NCBI RefSeq assembly: GCF_003515775.1
Contig: NZ_QWEI01000002.1
Location: forward strand, 496,001-560,000
Direction: 5' to 3'
Length of the DNA stretch: 64,000 nt
Origin: Ureibacillus yapensis
GTDB taxonomy: Bacteria; Bacillota; Bacilli; Bacillales_A; Planococcaceae
Of this stretch, positions 21,690-31,499 are shown piece by piece. How positions within the stretch are numbered: position 1 is the stretch's first letter; the number at the start of each line of letters is the position of its first letter. Below the pieces are notes generated by a model, which was given only the letters and a program-made list of their open reading frames with translations, did no database searches and was not told the DNA's origin. A program made the position numbers and the translations under genes.

Positions 21690-22310
21690 TTACTTTAATT
21701 TTAGCAACAATTGCAGTGCTTGTTTCATATAGCCTTCAGTTGTGGATAATTGATCGTTTTCTTCCAGGATTGGGCGAATTTTCGTCAATTCCTTATCGGA
21801 ATAGCCCAATGCGGTCAAGGCAAGTATCGCTTCTTCCAATTCTTGCTGATTTGGATTCACGCCGAACAGAGGCAGTTCATCTTCGGAACTTGGCAATTCC
21901 ACTTTTTCAAGCAATGAACCAAGTTTCCCTTTTAAATCCAGAATCATCTGACGGGCTGTCTTTTTGCCTACCCCAGGGAATTTTACCAGAAAGGCTTCAT
22001 CTTCCATTTCGATGGCCGAGATTACTTGCCCAGGATTTCCGGTAGCTAAAATGGCCAGCGCCCCTTTAGGCCCAATGCCGGAAACCATAATCAGCTTCCG
22101 GAATAATTCCCTTTCATCCAGCGAACGAAAGCCGTATAACAGTTGTGCATCTTCCCGAACATGCATATGTATAAAAACTTGCTGTAGTTCTTCCTTTATG
22201 CGAAAAGCAAATGGATTGGGCGTATAAATCTGCCATCCAATTCCTTGTTGTTCCAAAACGATAAATTCAGGCGTGATTCGCTTGAGTTGTCCAATTATAT
22301 AATCATACAT
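21690..22310 (-). CDS. ruvA: Holliday junction DNA-binding protein RuvA
   Basis: About 206 aa. The N-terminal OB domain (MYDYIIGQLKRITPEFIVLE), two helix-hairpin-helix motifs (LIMVSGIGPKGALAIL and LVKFPGVGKKTARQMIL) and a C-terminal RuvB-binding domain (ALTALGYSDKELTKI) are clear. ATG at 22310 follows GAGGGGG; an in-frame ATG at 22325 would translate the ribosome binding site. Confidence 0.97.
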   Translation of the reverse strand: MYDYIIGQLKRITPEFIVLEQQGIGWQIYTPNPFAFRIKEELQQVFIHMHVREDAQLLYGFRSLDERELFRKLIMVSGIGPKGALAILATGNPGQVISAIEMEDEAFLVKFPGVGKKTARQMILDLKGKLGSLLEKVELPSSEDELPLFGVNPNQQELEEAILALTALGYSDKELTKIRPILEENDQLSTTEGYMKQALQLLLKLK

Positions 22311-22388
22311 CAATATCCCCCTCATTCACTGCATTAAATTATAACATATGTTCGCGTATACCCCGAGCAAATTCTACTCTAATGCGTT

Positions 22389-22415
22389 AAAAAGACCGCC
22401 TTAAATCAGGCGGCC
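22389..22415 (-). terminator. Terminator between the CotS-type kinase gene and ruvA
   Basis: GGCCGCCT / AGGCGGTC stem followed on the minus strand by TTTTT. It separates the spore-coat pair from ruvAB-queA. Confidence 0.88.
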
Positions 22416-22419
22416 AAGC

Positions 22420-23298
22420 TCATTCAATTTTAAAGTTGCTTCTTGGGGTGCTTGCAGCTAATTTTTCGGTTTCCATGATTAAATCAGGCCAATGCCTTAA
22501 CGCTTTTTCCGTGAATGGCATTAAATAGTCTAAGAAGGCTTCTCGCTCATATTTTCCGAGCTGCAGCACATATAACCATTCACGCAGCAATTCGTTGGGA
22601 TATTGCAAAAAGTTGATTTTAGGTAAGCACAGCGTATATAAATAGGGATTTTCATTTAATAACTTTTTCAAATTATAATCGATTGTAGGCAGCACCCTGT
22701 GCATCCATAAAATCATTTCTTCGGCGGAGTCCCCAACAACCGCTAAATCAAAGTCGATTAATTTCATTTTTTTATCTTTGCAAATCAAGAAATTGTGATG
22801 CACTACATCACCATGCAGCAAGGTTAGTTTCCCATTAACCATTTGCTTTTGCTTCCGCATTTGTTTCAACACCCTACTGGCATACAGCGTAATATCATAA
22901 TAAGCATGCTGCAAATACGGAAGCAACTCTTTTTCGTTTATGATAAATCGTTCCAGCCGAGCATTCCATTTTTGATAAAGCCGTTGTTTCGGAAGTATAA
23001 CCTCATTTTTCCAATCAATTTTATCACTCGTCTCATGCAAAGCCTGCAAGATTTTGAAACTTTGCTTGCGATGCGAATCATTTGAAAAATCAGCGCTAAA
23101 ACTCCCATGTTGCCAGTATTGAATTATTAAATCTTCATCCTTGCTTTTTACTAAAGGTAATATATATGGAAACTTGATGCTCTCAAGCTGACTATGAATG
23201 GTTTTCACTTTTTCCGCCACATTGAGATGATCGTATTTTTTTATGAATAATGTACCCTTTGATGTCTCCTTCTTCCATATATTGCTTTTGATTTGCAT
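22420..23298 (-). CDS. CotS/YsxE-type phosphotransferase-fold protein
   Basis: 292 aa, aminoglycoside-phosphotransferase/choline-kinase fold. The catalytic loop LLHGDVVHHNFLI and the metal-binding MKLIDFDLA are both intact, so it may be an active small-molecule kinase. It starts 3 nt after the safA stop with no strong ribosome binding site of its own, implying translational coupling. In B. subtilis the relative YsxE is encoded beside spoVID and CotS is a coat protein, so a spore-coat role is likely; the substrate is unknown. Confidence 0.75.
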   Translation of the reverse strand: MQIKSNIWKKETSKGTLFIKKYDHLNVAEKVKTIHSQLESIKFPYILPLVKSKDEDLIIQYWQHGSFSADFSNDSHRKQSFKILQALHETSDKIDWKNEVILPKQRLYQKWNARLERFIINEKELLPYLQHAYYDITLYASRVLKQMRKQKQMVNGKLTLLHGDVVHHNFLICKDKKMKLIDFDLAVVGDSAEEMILWMHRVLPTIDYNLKKLLNENPYLYTLCLPKINFLQYPNELLREWLYVLQLGKYEREAFLDYLMPFTEKALRHWPDLIMETEKLAASTPRSNFKIE

Positions 23299-23301
23299 TT
23301 T

Positions 23302-24666
23302 TTAATAATTCCAAGGTTTGTTATGTGGTGGATATGGATTCATGTAGGGATATCCCTGACAATTCTGTTCGTTCATGTGCTGTGGCATTCCATGCTGCAT
23401 CGACTCTGGCATTCCATAGTGCATTGGGGATTGCCCATATGGTTGTTGAAAATATGGATAAGCGCCGCTATTTCCATAGTCGTAGTCTTCCTCATTGTAA
23501 CCTGCTACTTGGCCTTGATCTGAAACGCTCTCTTGTTCAGCAGATTCCTCATAGGCTTCCGGCATAACGCCTTGCTCATAATGCTCATCCTTCATTTTGG
23601 CTTTCATTTCCGAGGAATCCAATAGCCAATCAGGCAAACCATCCGATTCTTCATCATAATCCATTGCTGGCGCAATATCCGACATCGGCGCCATATCATA
23701 GTTCGGTTCAAAATATGGCATACCATAAGGCATCATTTCTTGTGGATATCCACTTCCCCCACATCCGCAACCATATTGAGGCGGCATCATTTGATAGCCC
23801 TCTAGTTGCTGCGGCATGAATTGCTCGTGCTGCGGCATCATCATCTCATGATGAGGCATCATCTCGTGTTGCGCCATCATCTCATGATGAGTCATCATTA
23901 TAGGTTGCTGTTCATGGCATCCACACGGGGATGGTTTAAAGTGACGCTTTTTGTGGCAACCGCATGGTTTATGGTGGCATTGTTTTTCAGGGCACGGACA
24001 AGGCTGTGGTTGATGATAGATTGGATGCGGAACTGGTACATAAATAATTTGCGGTTGAGGTACCGGTACATATTCTACTTCTTTTTCTACATTGGTTTCT
24101 ACTTTCGTTTCTACTTGCTGCTGTGGTGCCGGCACATTAATAAAAATTGGCTGCGGCACTGGCATTGGCATTGGCATCGGCTGCGGTGCCGGCATCGGAA
24201 CATGTTGTTCCGGTTGCTGGAAGTGCATTTGCGGCGCAAAATCAAATTGGAATTGCGGCATTAATTCTACTTGCGGCATAGGCATTGGTTGTGGTATTGG
24301 TATTGGCATTGGGGCTGGAACAGGTGGTGGAATCGGTGCAGTTTCTTTTACTTTTGGTGCTTCTTTTACTGGTTTGATTTTTTCTTTAGGCTGGACAGGT
24401 CGAGTTAAATGTTCCTTTGGTGCCGTCATCCTTTCCTTTGTTGACATAGGAGCTGTTCTCTGCTCTTTAGTCATTGGTGCCTTATGTGTTCCTTGTGTAC
24501 CGTGTGTTCCCGGATTCGAATCAGGTAAGATAATTTCCATTCCCGGAACGATATAATCAGGATTCGCCAAATGTGAGTTTAAGCCTTTCAATTCTTCAAG
24601 TCCAATGCCATAATGTTTTGCGATACGCCAAAGTGTTTCACCTTTTTGAACAATATGAACTCCCAC
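23302..24666 (-). CDS. safA: SafA-like spore coat morphogenetic protein
   Basis: 454 aa. An N-terminal LysM domain (GVHIVQKGETLWRIAKHYGI through YIVPGMEIILPDS) would bind cortex peptidoglycan. The remainder is low-complexity: Pro/Met-rich repeats (PMPMPMPVPQP), a Cys/His-rich stretch (about 225-260), Met/His-rich repeats (HHEMM) and an acidic tail. In B. subtilis SafA nucleates the inner coat. GTG at 24666 is the likely start, 6 nt after GGAGG; the ATG at 24672 abuts the ribosome binding site. Position near ruvAB and niaR agrees with SafA rather than SpoVID. Confidence 0.82.
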   Translation of the reverse strand: MGVHIVQKGETLWRIAKHYGIGLEELKGLNSHLANPDYIVPGMEIILPDSNPGTHGTQGTHKAPMTKEQRTAPMSTKERMTAPKEHLTRPVQPKEKIKPVKEAPKVKETAPIPPPVPAPMPIPIPQPMPMPQVELMPQFQFDFAPQMHFQQPEQHVPMPAPQPMPMPMPVPQPIFINVPAPQQQVETKVETNVEKEVEYVPVPQPQIIYVPVPHPIYHQPQPCPCPEKQCHHKPCGCHKKRHFKPSPCGCHEQQPIMMTHHEMMAQHEMMPHHEMMMPQHEQFMPQQLEGYQMMPPQYGCGCGGSGYPQEMMPYGMPYFEPNYDMAPMSDIAPAMDYDEESDGLPDWLLDSSEMKAKMKDEHYEQGVMPEAYEESAEQESVSDQGQVAGYNEEDYDYGNSGAYPYFQQPYGQSPMHYGMPESMQHGMPQHMNEQNCQGYPYMNPYPPHNKPWNY

Positions 24667-24681
24667 AAACATCCTCCTTTT

Positions 24682-24696
24682 CTCGTTTTATAATAT
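24682..24696 (-). promoter_or_regulatory. Possible sporulation -10 element before safA
   Basis: The minus strand reads CATATTATA just upstream of the safA ribosome binding site. It fits the CATAnnnTA pattern of sigma-K and resembles sigma-E -10 sites. No convincing -35 was found, so this is weak. The rest of the 310-nt gap to niaR shows only the promoter listed at 24,905. Confidence 0.3.
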
Positions 24697-24904
24697 GTGA
24701 GGCAACTGAAAAGGACACAAAAAATAATAAGCGGCTTTCACTTCACGCATTAGAGTATCCATACTTCTTCACACAGTGAGTCAATCATAACTATTGCTGT
24801 TCAGCTGTTAGCCATAAGGCCACCGCTTCTGCAGACAAGGCAAAAAATTTGCATTTTGCATAGCTGAGTCAATAAAAATCAGACGCTAATACGTAAGGGC
24901 GCAT

Positions 24905-24933
24905 TTGATTTGTTCCTCGTGTTAAACTATGAA
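24905..24933 (+). promoter_or_regulatory. Candidate sigma-A promoter for niaR
   Basis: TTGATT, 17-nt spacer, TATGAA, about 50 nt upstream of the niaR start. Confidence 0.45.
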
Positions 24934-24982
24934 TAATAGAGTAAAGGTTATACATGAAATTTCTTATGAAAGAGGGTTCACC

Positions 24983-25513
24983 ATGAAAAAAATGTTGGGC
25001 GAGAGCCGTCGCAATGAATTGCTCCATTTACTAAAGAACGCTGATCACCCTATTACAGGGACGGATTTAGCTAAATACGCAAATGTATCGAGACAAGTGA
25101 TCGTAAACGATATGAATTTATTAAAAGCACGAAATGAACCAATTGTTGCAACAAGTCAAGGATATATTTATATGAAGCTTGATGTTGGACAAGAAACTTT
25201 TGAGCGAAAAATTGTTTGCCTACATACAGCAGAACAAGCTGAAGATGAAATGTTGACAATCGTGGATTGTGGCGTCACCTTAAAAAATGTTATTGTCGAG
25301 CATCCGGTATATGGTGAAATAACGGCTTCCATGATGTTGTCAAATCGCCATGATGTGGTTAGTTTTTTAAAAAATGTAAAAGAAACCAATGCAAATTATC
25401 TATCTGTTCTTACTAATGGTACACACCTTCATGTAATATCGGCCACGTCAGAAGAATTATTGGACCGAGCTGAACAAATGTTGCGGGAAAAAGGATACTT
25501 GGTAGAAAATTAG
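24983..25513 (+). CDS. niaR: Niacin-responsive transcriptional repressor (YrxA family)
   Basis: 176 aa. An N-terminal winged helix (HLLKNADHPITGTDLAKYAN then VSRQVIVNDMNLLKA) precedes a C-terminal 3H ligand-binding domain containing the conserved histidines of CLHTAEQ, VEHPVYGE and NGTHLHVIS. Family members repress NAD synthesis or niacin uptake genes when niacin is present. ATG at 24983 follows GAGGG; the upstream in-frame ATG at 24929 has none. nadB/C/A, its usual neighbours, are absent here. Confidence 0.9.
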   Translation: MKKMLGESRRNELLHLLKNADHPITGTDLAKYANVSRQVIVNDMNLLKARNEPIVATSQGYIYMKLDVGQETFERKIVCLHTAEQAEDEMLTIVDCGVTLKNVIVEHPVYGEITASMMLSNRHDVVSFLKNVKETNANYLSVLTNGTHLHVISATSEELLDRAEQMLREKGYLVEN

Positions 25514-25526
25514 ATATTCCCATGAC

Positions 25527-25563
25527 ACCAAAATGGACCACTCGTTTGGAGTGGCCCACTTTA
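25527..25563. terminator. Bidirectional terminator between niaR and DCC gene
   Basis: CCACTC / GAGTGG core stem extended by AAATGG and CCACTTT, between convergent genes. Confidence 0.75.
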
Positions 25564-25566
25564 CTT

Positions 25567-25950
25567 CTAAATAAATCGTTCTAAATCTTCCTTGTTTGGA
25601 ATTTTGCACTGAGCGTTCTTGCGTAATTTATGCCGATTTTTGGCCACAAGATCATACATCGCATTGCGAATGGGGGCAGGAATCAACAGAAAAATAGAAG
25701 GGATCTTCCAAGCTCCATCAAGCTTCCTGCAGATGTGAAATACAGCTGTGGACTTCAAATAACACCGATTGTTTTCAATATAAACCATACTATCGATATT
25801 TTTAGGTAGGCTGTACTTTTCCGATAACATTTTTCCCGTTTCGCTTTGAAGGGAAGCAAATTTAAACTGCTTTCTCGAATCCCGTTTTATAATGAATTGA
25901 ACACCACCATGACAAAAATTGCAATCTCCATCAAATAGAATAATGTTCAT
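25567..25950 (-). CDS. DCC-family thiol-disulfide oxidoreductase-like protein (DUF393)
   Basis: 127 aa. The family motif DGDCNFC (residues 7-13), a CxxC, is intact, followed by FASLQSETGKML and a second basic half. Related to B. subtilis YuxK. The substrate is unknown. ATG at 25950 has GGGG seven nt upstream; the ATG at 25956 is too close to it. Confidence 0.88.
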   Translation of the reverse strand: MNIILFDGDCNFCHGGVQFIIKRDSRKQFKFASLQSETGKMLSEKYSLPKNIDSMVYIENNRCYLKSTAVFHICRKLDGAWKIPSIFLLIPAPIRNAMYDLVAKNRHKLRKNAQCKIPNKEDLERFI

Positions 25951-26083
25951 GTCCATTCCCCATTTCGTTTCATTCTGGCTTTAGATCAAATACACCTTTG
26001 CGTATTTAAAACCAAACCCTCACCGCAATCATATATCTTTTCCACACAGCTCACAATTTATGGAAGTGGAGAATTCTACTGAA

Positions 26084-26950
26084 TTAAGTTAAATATGTAT
26101 AATATGTTCCAACCGATTTCACAGTACAGCCAAGTACAGCCAATTCTTCCATTGCCCCTTTCATCATGGGATTATGTTCATCCGCCAATATATCCATTAT
26201 AAAGAAATATTCGCCGAGACCTGTTTTGAGAGGGCGTGATTCAATTTTGCTTAAATCCAATTTACGCCAAGCAAAAACAGAGAGCACTTGATGCAGGGCA
26301 CCTGAAACGTTCACAGGCAATGTTAGCATTAACGTGGTTTTTGCGATACCGTCCGACCCCTCGATTGGCAGGCGTGTATTGGTTTTGGATAATACCAGGA
26401 AACGTGTGTGATTAAAGTGGAAATCATGAATATTTTTTTCGACAATTTCCAAATCATATTTTTCTGCGGAAGATGTATTGCCAATCGCCGCTATACAGCG
26501 TTCCGGATGCTCCGAAACATATTTTGCCGCTGCCGAAGTGGATGAGTACTGGTGAAGCGGTACGTTGCTGAATCGATAATATAAATACTTATGGCATTGA
26601 GCCAGTGCATGCGGATGAGAGTAAATTTCTTCGATTTTTTCCCAATGATTTTTTTGAGCTTTATGTACCATTAAATGCTGCTGAATCTTGGATAGCCCTT
26701 CCGCGACCACAAATAAATCTGATTCATGGTATAAGTAATCAATCGTCAGCGTTACTGTCCCTTCGATTGCATTTTCAATTGGCACTACTGCTAAATCTAC
26801 TTTTCCCGTAGAAACCGCTTCAAAACATTCGGGAATTGTGGTTAAGGGAATAAGCTGCTCTTTTGGAAATAAATTTTTCGTCGCTAAATAGGTAAATGAA
26901 GCTTCAGGTCCTAAATAAGCAATCTGTTGGGGATTTTCTTGATTTTGCAC
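26084..26950 (-). CDS. pheA: Prephenate dehydratase
   Basis: Makes phenylpyruvate for phenylalanine synthesis, 288 aa. A periplasmic-binding-fold catalytic domain (IAYLGPEASFTYLA, VVPIENAIEGTV, NHTRFLVLS) is followed by a C-terminal ACT domain with the phenylalanine-binding ESRPLKTGLGEYFFIMD. GTG at 26950 follows AGGAGG; the longer ORF from TTG 26977 would translate that site. Confidence 0.96.
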   Translation of the reverse strand: MQNQENPQQIAYLGPEASFTYLATKNLFPKEQLIPLTTIPECFEAVSTGKVDLAVVPIENAIEGTVTLTIDYLYHESDLFVVAEGLSKIQQHLMVHKAQKNHWEKIEEIYSHPHALAQCHKYLYYRFSNVPLHQYSSTSAAAKYVSEHPERCIAAIGNTSSAEKYDLEIVEKNIHDFHFNHTRFLVLSKTNTRLPIEGSDGIAKTTLMLTLPVNVSGALHQVLSVFAWRKLDLSKIESRPLKTGLGEYFFIMDILADEHNPMMKGAMEELAVLGCTVKSVGTYYTYLT

Positions 26951-27003
26951 TTTTTTACCTCCTGAATTATTTAACAAGTTTTATTTTTCAATCTTTTTAC
27001 TTT

Positions 27004-27042
27004 TGAAAAAGAGAGAGCAACTATGGCTTCATCGCTCTCTTC
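27004..27042 (-). terminator. Terminator between pheB and pheA
   Basis: AGAGAGC / GCTCTCT stem with a following pyrimidine-rich tail on the minus strand, directly after the pheB stop. It suggests partly independent expression of pheA. Confidence 0.65.
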
Positions 27043-27057
27043 AAAAGTTTTTGCTTA

Positions 27058-27513
27058 TTATAATGCCCCTGAACTTATTACTTCTGCTGATTCTACAAAC
27101 TCCAGTTTTTTCAGTTGTTGAATCAATTCATCGAGTTCAATCTCCATGCTGGTTACATCCAAGGATAACGTAACATTCGCTCTTCCTTGTATAGGGATGG
27201 TTTGATGGATGGTTAAAATGTTGCAGTGGGCTTCGGAAATAATTTCCAACAAATTGGCAAGCGTTCCTTTTTCATCTTGCAATTGAATGAAAATCGTTAA
27301 TATTCTCTCGCGTACAATGGAGTGAAAAGGAAAAACGGCATCCCGATATTTATAAAATGCACTACGCGATAAATCTACTTCTTTTACTGCATCCCAAATT
27401 GAAGAAACTGCCCCGCTTTGCAATAAATGCTTAGCCTCCAACGTTTTTTGCATTGCATCCGTCAGTACATCTTCACGAACTAAATAATATCGTTGATTTG
27501 CAACGTTTTTCAT
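27058..27513 (-). CDS. pheB: ACT-domain protein PheB
   Basis: 151 aa. An N-terminal helical DNA-binding-like part (YYLVREDVLTDAMQKTLEAK, DLSRSAFYKYRD) is followed by an ACT domain (RILTIFIQLQDEKGTLANLL). Orthologue of B. subtilis PheB (UPF0735), encoded between obg and pheA. It probably senses an amino acid, but no function is established. Confidence 0.9.
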   Translation of the reverse strand: MKNVANQRYYLVREDVLTDAMQKTLEAKHLLQSGAVSSIWDAVKEVDLSRSAFYKYRDAVFPFHSIVRERILTIFIQLQDEKGTLANLLEIISEAHCNILTIHQTIPIQGRANVTLSLDVTSMEIELDELIQQLKKLEFVESAEVISSGAL

Positions 27514-27537
27514 ACTTTCCCTCCAAAATCTGCATCT

Positions 27538-27697
27538 TAGAAAAGCGCAAGCACCCTGCTTTGCACCGCGCCCGGCGAAAACGCAACGTCATATGGCATC
27601 ACCGACATAACACATGTCGAGTAAGCTTTAAGCGCTGGCTCGATCACAAAGCTTTTTTCGCTTTTGAAAAGGGGCTAGGGGCTTGCGCTAGACACAT
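27538..27697. repeat. MITE-like intergenic palindromic element
   Basis: About 160 bp bounded by imperfect terminal inverted repeats: AGCGCAAGCACCCT on the left and AGGGGCTTGCGCT on the right. No ORF. Elements with ends of this AAAAGCGCAAGC type are common between genes in Bacillales. It lies directly beside the dispersed repeat that follows. Confidence 0.6.
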
Positions 27698-27706
27698 TTA
27701 GTTAAT

Positions 27707-28078
27707 CAAATTCGCCTTGGCGTATTTGTACCTGTCGCTACGCTATCGGTACAGCCAAAACATATGCGACTGCCGCTACGCTTTCGTCGCAGTCAAAACA
27801 TTTGCGTCCAGATTTTATCGAGCGAGCTCGATAAACTTCCTTTAAAAATCTGTGACATCCGCCGGAGGCTATAGGCCAACAAAATCCTTTTTGCGACGAG
27901 TAACCGCAAGAGCAGGATGTTGGTCACTTAGACGTTGTACCTGCCGCTGCGCTATCGGTACAGTCAAAAGATTTGCTGCTGTCGCTTCGCTTTCGCGCAA
28001 AAAACATCTGCCACAGGACGTGGCGTTCTTAGTCTAAGTTCCTTAGTTTCAGCAGAGTTTGAACCCCATTGAATTTAT
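27707..28078. repeat. Dispersed intergenic repeat, copy B (inverted relative to 19.4 kb)
   Basis: Homologous to the 19,381-19,612 element on the opposite strand, with only one copy of the 31-bp unit (TTGCGACGAGTAACCGCAAG) and two extra modules of GC-rich, partly repeated sequence (CGCTACGCTATCGGTACAG, CGCTACGCTTTCG). The whole 27,514-28,139 gap between pheB and obg is repeat material with no credible gene. Confidence 0.75.
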
Positions 28079-28139
28079 TTAACTTTTGCAATCATCTCAC
28101 CTCTTATAGAGGTGGGAGTCTTGTGCTGAATGAAGTTAT

Positions 28140-29438
28140 CTACTCTATAAATTCAAATTCAAATTCCAGCAAGCGAACAATGTCGCCGTCTTTAGCGCCA
28201 CGCTCACGCAATGCGTCATCGACACCCATTGCACGCAATTGTCTTGCAAAGCGTCGAACGCCATCTTCACGGCTAAAATCAGTCATTTTGAATAGGCGTT
28301 CAATGGAATATCCAGACAATACGTATGCACCATCATCATCACGAGTAACTTGGAAATCTTCCCCTTTTTTCTCGTGTTTATACAGTACTGTTGCGTCGCT
28401 ATCTTCAGCGATTACCTCATGCAATTCAAAATGAGGCGTTACTTCGAGCAAGTCTGCAATTTCAAATAATACCGGTTTTAACCCTTGGCGAGAAACAGCG
28501 GAGACCGGGAAAACTTTAACTGAATCGCCGACTTTTTCTTTAAACGTTTGCAGGTTTTCTTCTGCGTCAGGCATGTCCATTTTGTTTGCAACAACAATTT
28601 GCGGTCTTTCCGTTAAGCGTAGATTATATTGCTTCAATTCTTCATTGATTGTTACATAATCTTCATAGGGATCGCGGCCTTCCATACCGGACATATCGAT
28701 TACATGAACAATTACGCGTGTTCTTTCGATATGGCGAAGGAATTGCATACCCAGGCCGACACCTTGATGGGCACCTTCAATCAGACCTGGCAAATCAGCC
28801 ATTGCAAAGCTACGTCCATCTTCCGTTTCAACCATTCCCAGGTTCGGGACAATCGTAGTAAAATGGTATGCGCCGATTTTTGGTTTTGCTGCAGATACAA
28901 CTGATAGAAGCGTTGATTTCCCTACACTTGGGAAACCAACCAACCCTACATCTGCCAACACTTTTAATTCTAATATAACATTTAACTCCTGCCCTGGCTC
29001 ACCTTTTTCGGCAAGTTCCGGTGCCGGATTAGCCGGTGTTGCAAAACGGCTATTGCCGCGGCCTCCACGTCCGCCTCGTGCAATAATCGCCCTTTGTCCA
29101 TGCTCTACCAAGTCTGCAATGACCGCTTGTGTTTCCTCATTAATCACAACGGTTCCTGGTGGCACTTTAATGACATTGTCGTTTGCGTTTTTACCGTGCA
29201 TTCCTTTACTCATTCCATGCTCTCCGCGCTCGGCTTTGAAATGGCGCTTGTAGCGGAAGTCCATTAGTGTGCGCAGACCTTCTTCCACTTCAAACACGAC
29301 ATTTCCGCCATGCCCACCGTCTCCACCTGCAGGACCACCATTGGGTACATATTTTTCACGGCGAAATGCGACCATCCCATCGCCGCCGTCCCCACCTTTT
29401 ACATAAATCTTGACGTGATCGACAAACATTCCATTCAC
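28140..29438 (-). CDS. obg: Essential ribosome-assembly GTPase Obg
   Basis: 432 aa with three domains: the glycine-rich Obg fold ([20 protein letters not shown]), the GTPase (G1 [11 protein letters not shown]3 [13 protein letters not shown]4 NKMD) and a C-terminal OCT domain. It acts in 50S assembly and, in B. subtilis, in the stress response and sporulation phosphorelay. It starts 2 nt after spo0B, as in B. subtilis. Confidence 0.97.
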   Translation of the reverse strand: MNGMFVDHVKIYVKGGDGGDGMVAFRREKYVPNGGPAGGDGGHGGNVVFEVEEGLRTLMDFRYKRHFKAERGEHGMSKGMHGKNANDNVIKVPPGTVVINEETQAVIADLVEHGQRAIIARGGRGGRGNSRFATPANPAPELAEKGEPGQELNVILELKVLADVGLVGFPSVGKSTLLSVVSAAKPKIGAYHFTTIVPNLGMVETEDGRSFAMADLPGLIEGAHQGVGLGMQFLRHIERTRVIVHVIDMSGMEGRDPYEDYVTINEELKQYNLRLTERPQIVVANKMDMPDAEENLQTFKEKVGDSVKVFPVSAVSRQGLKPVLFEIADLLEVTPHFELHEVIAEDSDATVLYKHEKKGEDFQVTRDDDGAYVLSGYSIERLFKMTDFSREDGVRRFARQLRAMGVDDALRERGAKDGDIVRLLEFEFEFIE

Positions 29439-29440
29439 TC

Positions 29441-29962
29441 CTATTCAATGCTCAAAGCATACTTCCACTGATTTGCAGTTTGTTCATATGTTTGAACGTG
29501 TAAATTATTTTTCTTTTCATGTTTAAACAATTGAGCCTCCCATTTCCCTTTTAAATCAAAAAGAAATAGGAAATGATTTTCATCCGATTCAATTGTGATA
29601 TCTAGTTGCTGTTCAGTAAAAGGATCTAGCCGATCATAAACATGAATAACTGTCTTTTCTAAGTATTCTACAATTAACTCATCTTTTTTCATATCAACCG
29701 GCGAAGAGATACTGCTTTTTAAAGTAATTTGAAAAGCGGGATATCGCCATTGCAATGTTTGCAGCCATTCCACAGTTTTGGGCAATTTCAACTTAGCAAG
29801 ATTTGAAAGAGTTTTGCTTTGCTCTGAATAGGCGACAATCATCGATTTTGCTTCTTCTATTTTATCCATATCCAAGTACATTTTAATGAGTTGTATTTGA
29901 TTCATAAAATCATGGTTCGCAAATCTTAAAACTTCACTGATTGAAAGTGTTTGAGTTTTCAT
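29441..29962 (-). CDS. spo0B: Sporulation initiation phosphotransferase Spo0B
   Basis: Relays phosphate from Spo0F to Spo0A. 173 aa. The helical-hairpin histidine motif [20 protein letters not shown] places the phospho-acceptor His at residue 17, and a degenerate kinase-like C-terminal domain follows. Sequence outside this motif is poorly conserved, so the call rests on the motif plus synteny with obg and rpmA. ATG at 29962 follows GGAGG; the longer ORF begins at a TTG inside that site. Confidence 0.9.
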   Translation of the reverse strand: MKTQTLSISEVLRFANHDFMNQIQLIKMYLDMDKIEEAKSMIVAYSEQSKTLSNLAKLKLPKTVEWLQTLQWRYPAFQITLKSSISSPVDMKKDELIVEYLEKTVIHVYDRLDPFTEQQLDITIESDENHFLFLFDLKGKWEAQLFKHEKKNNLHVQTYEQTANQWKYALSIE

Positions 29963-30341
29963 ACTGTCCTCCAAACATTAGAGAAATTCCAACTAAACGT
30001 CTTTATTAGTATAGCAAGTTTTTCTATTTTTCGCCTTTCATTGCGCCAACCATGTAGGAATACTATAAGAAAATTTCAGTTATCCAAAGCAAAAGAAGCA
30101 AGGGTTGCTTGTCGATATGACTCGCCTGTCGAACTCTAAATGATAATTAGACTCGTTCTAGTATTGTATTTCTTGGAACAACTTATAACACTAGATAAGA
30201 CTCGCTCACGCGGTTCTTTTGCAAACCACTCAACACAAGCTTTTATCGCACTTAATAAAAAGGCACATTTGCCTAAATTCATTATGAAAACTAGAATCGC
30301 CCCAAGAGCAATAACTCCTATTAAATATTGGTCTTAACACA

Positions 30342-30374
30342 AGAAAAAGGACTGCTGGCTAGCAGTCCTTTTAG
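30342..30374 (-). terminator. Terminator after rpmA
   Basis: AAAAGGACTGCT / AGCAGTCCTTTT with a 4-nt loop, 11 nt past the rpmA stop. The remaining 29,975-30,341 stretch shows no convincing gene. Confidence 0.9.
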
Positions 30375-30384
30375 TAAAGTATGA

Positions 30385-31045
<661 letters not shown>

Positions 31046-31056
31046 TCATTCACCTC

Positions 31057-31365
31057 TTAAGCGTTGATAGCTTCAACAACTAATTTCGTGTAAGGTTGAC
31101 GATGACCTTGTTTGCGACGGTAGTTTTTCTTCGCTTTGTATTTGAATACAGTAATTTTTTTTGCGCGTCCTTCTTTTACAACTTTCGCTGTAACAGTAGC
31201 ACCAGCAACCGTTGGAGCACCAACTTTAACTGTTTCTCCACCTACGAATAAAACTTTATCAAAAGTTACGACTTCGTCAGCTTGAACTCCTAGTTTTTCA
31301 ACATAGATTTCTTGTCCAGCTTCAACTTTGATTTGTTTTCCACCAGTTTCAATAATTGCGTACAT
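31057..31365 (-). CDS. rplU: Ribosomal protein bL21
   Basis: 102 aa, full length. [20 protein letters not shown] and the C-terminal [15 protein letters not shown] are typical. First gene of rplU-ysxB-rpmA. Confidence 0.98.
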   Translation of the reverse strand: MYAIIETGGKQIKVEAGQEIYVEKLGVQADEVVTFDKVLFVGGETVKVGAPTVAGATVTAKVVKEGRAKKITVFKYKAKKNYRRKQGHRQPYTKLVVEAINA

Positions 31366-31470
31366 TAAAATGCACCTCCTCTTAGACTCAGACTCGCCTG
31401 TAATGAAAGGTGATCAAAAGATGCTTGTAACCTTTCCAGAGCGGTTGTAGCACGGGTGCTACAAACAATA
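31366..31470 (-). promoter_or_regulatory. Probable L21 autoregulatory leader
   Basis: The 5' untranslated region of rplU contains a strong hairpin (GTAGCACCCGTGCTAC, 31,445-31,460), and then an ACAGGCGAGTCTGAGTCT stretch before the GGAGG. Firmicute rplU transcripts carry a conserved L21 leader; the match here is by position and general form. A possible promoter, TTGAAA-N16-TATTTT, lies at about 31,475-31,502. Confidence 0.5.
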
Positions 31471-31499
31471 ACAGTAAAATACTATCACACTGCAACGTT

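Noticed and set aside
24092-24556. 154-aa Gly/Cys/Ile-rich plus-strand ORF
   Set aside because: Mirror of the low-complexity Pro/Met/Gln repeats of safA; composition is explained by the opposite strand.
27852-28037. 61-aa ORF in the repeat region
   Set aside because: Lies entirely in dispersed repeat sequence; a similar reading appears by chance in the other copy on the opposite strand.
30140-30337. 65-aa plus-strand ORF between spo0B and rpmA
   Set aside because: No ribosome binding site, no family features, and the gap also serves as the promoter region of spo0B-obg.
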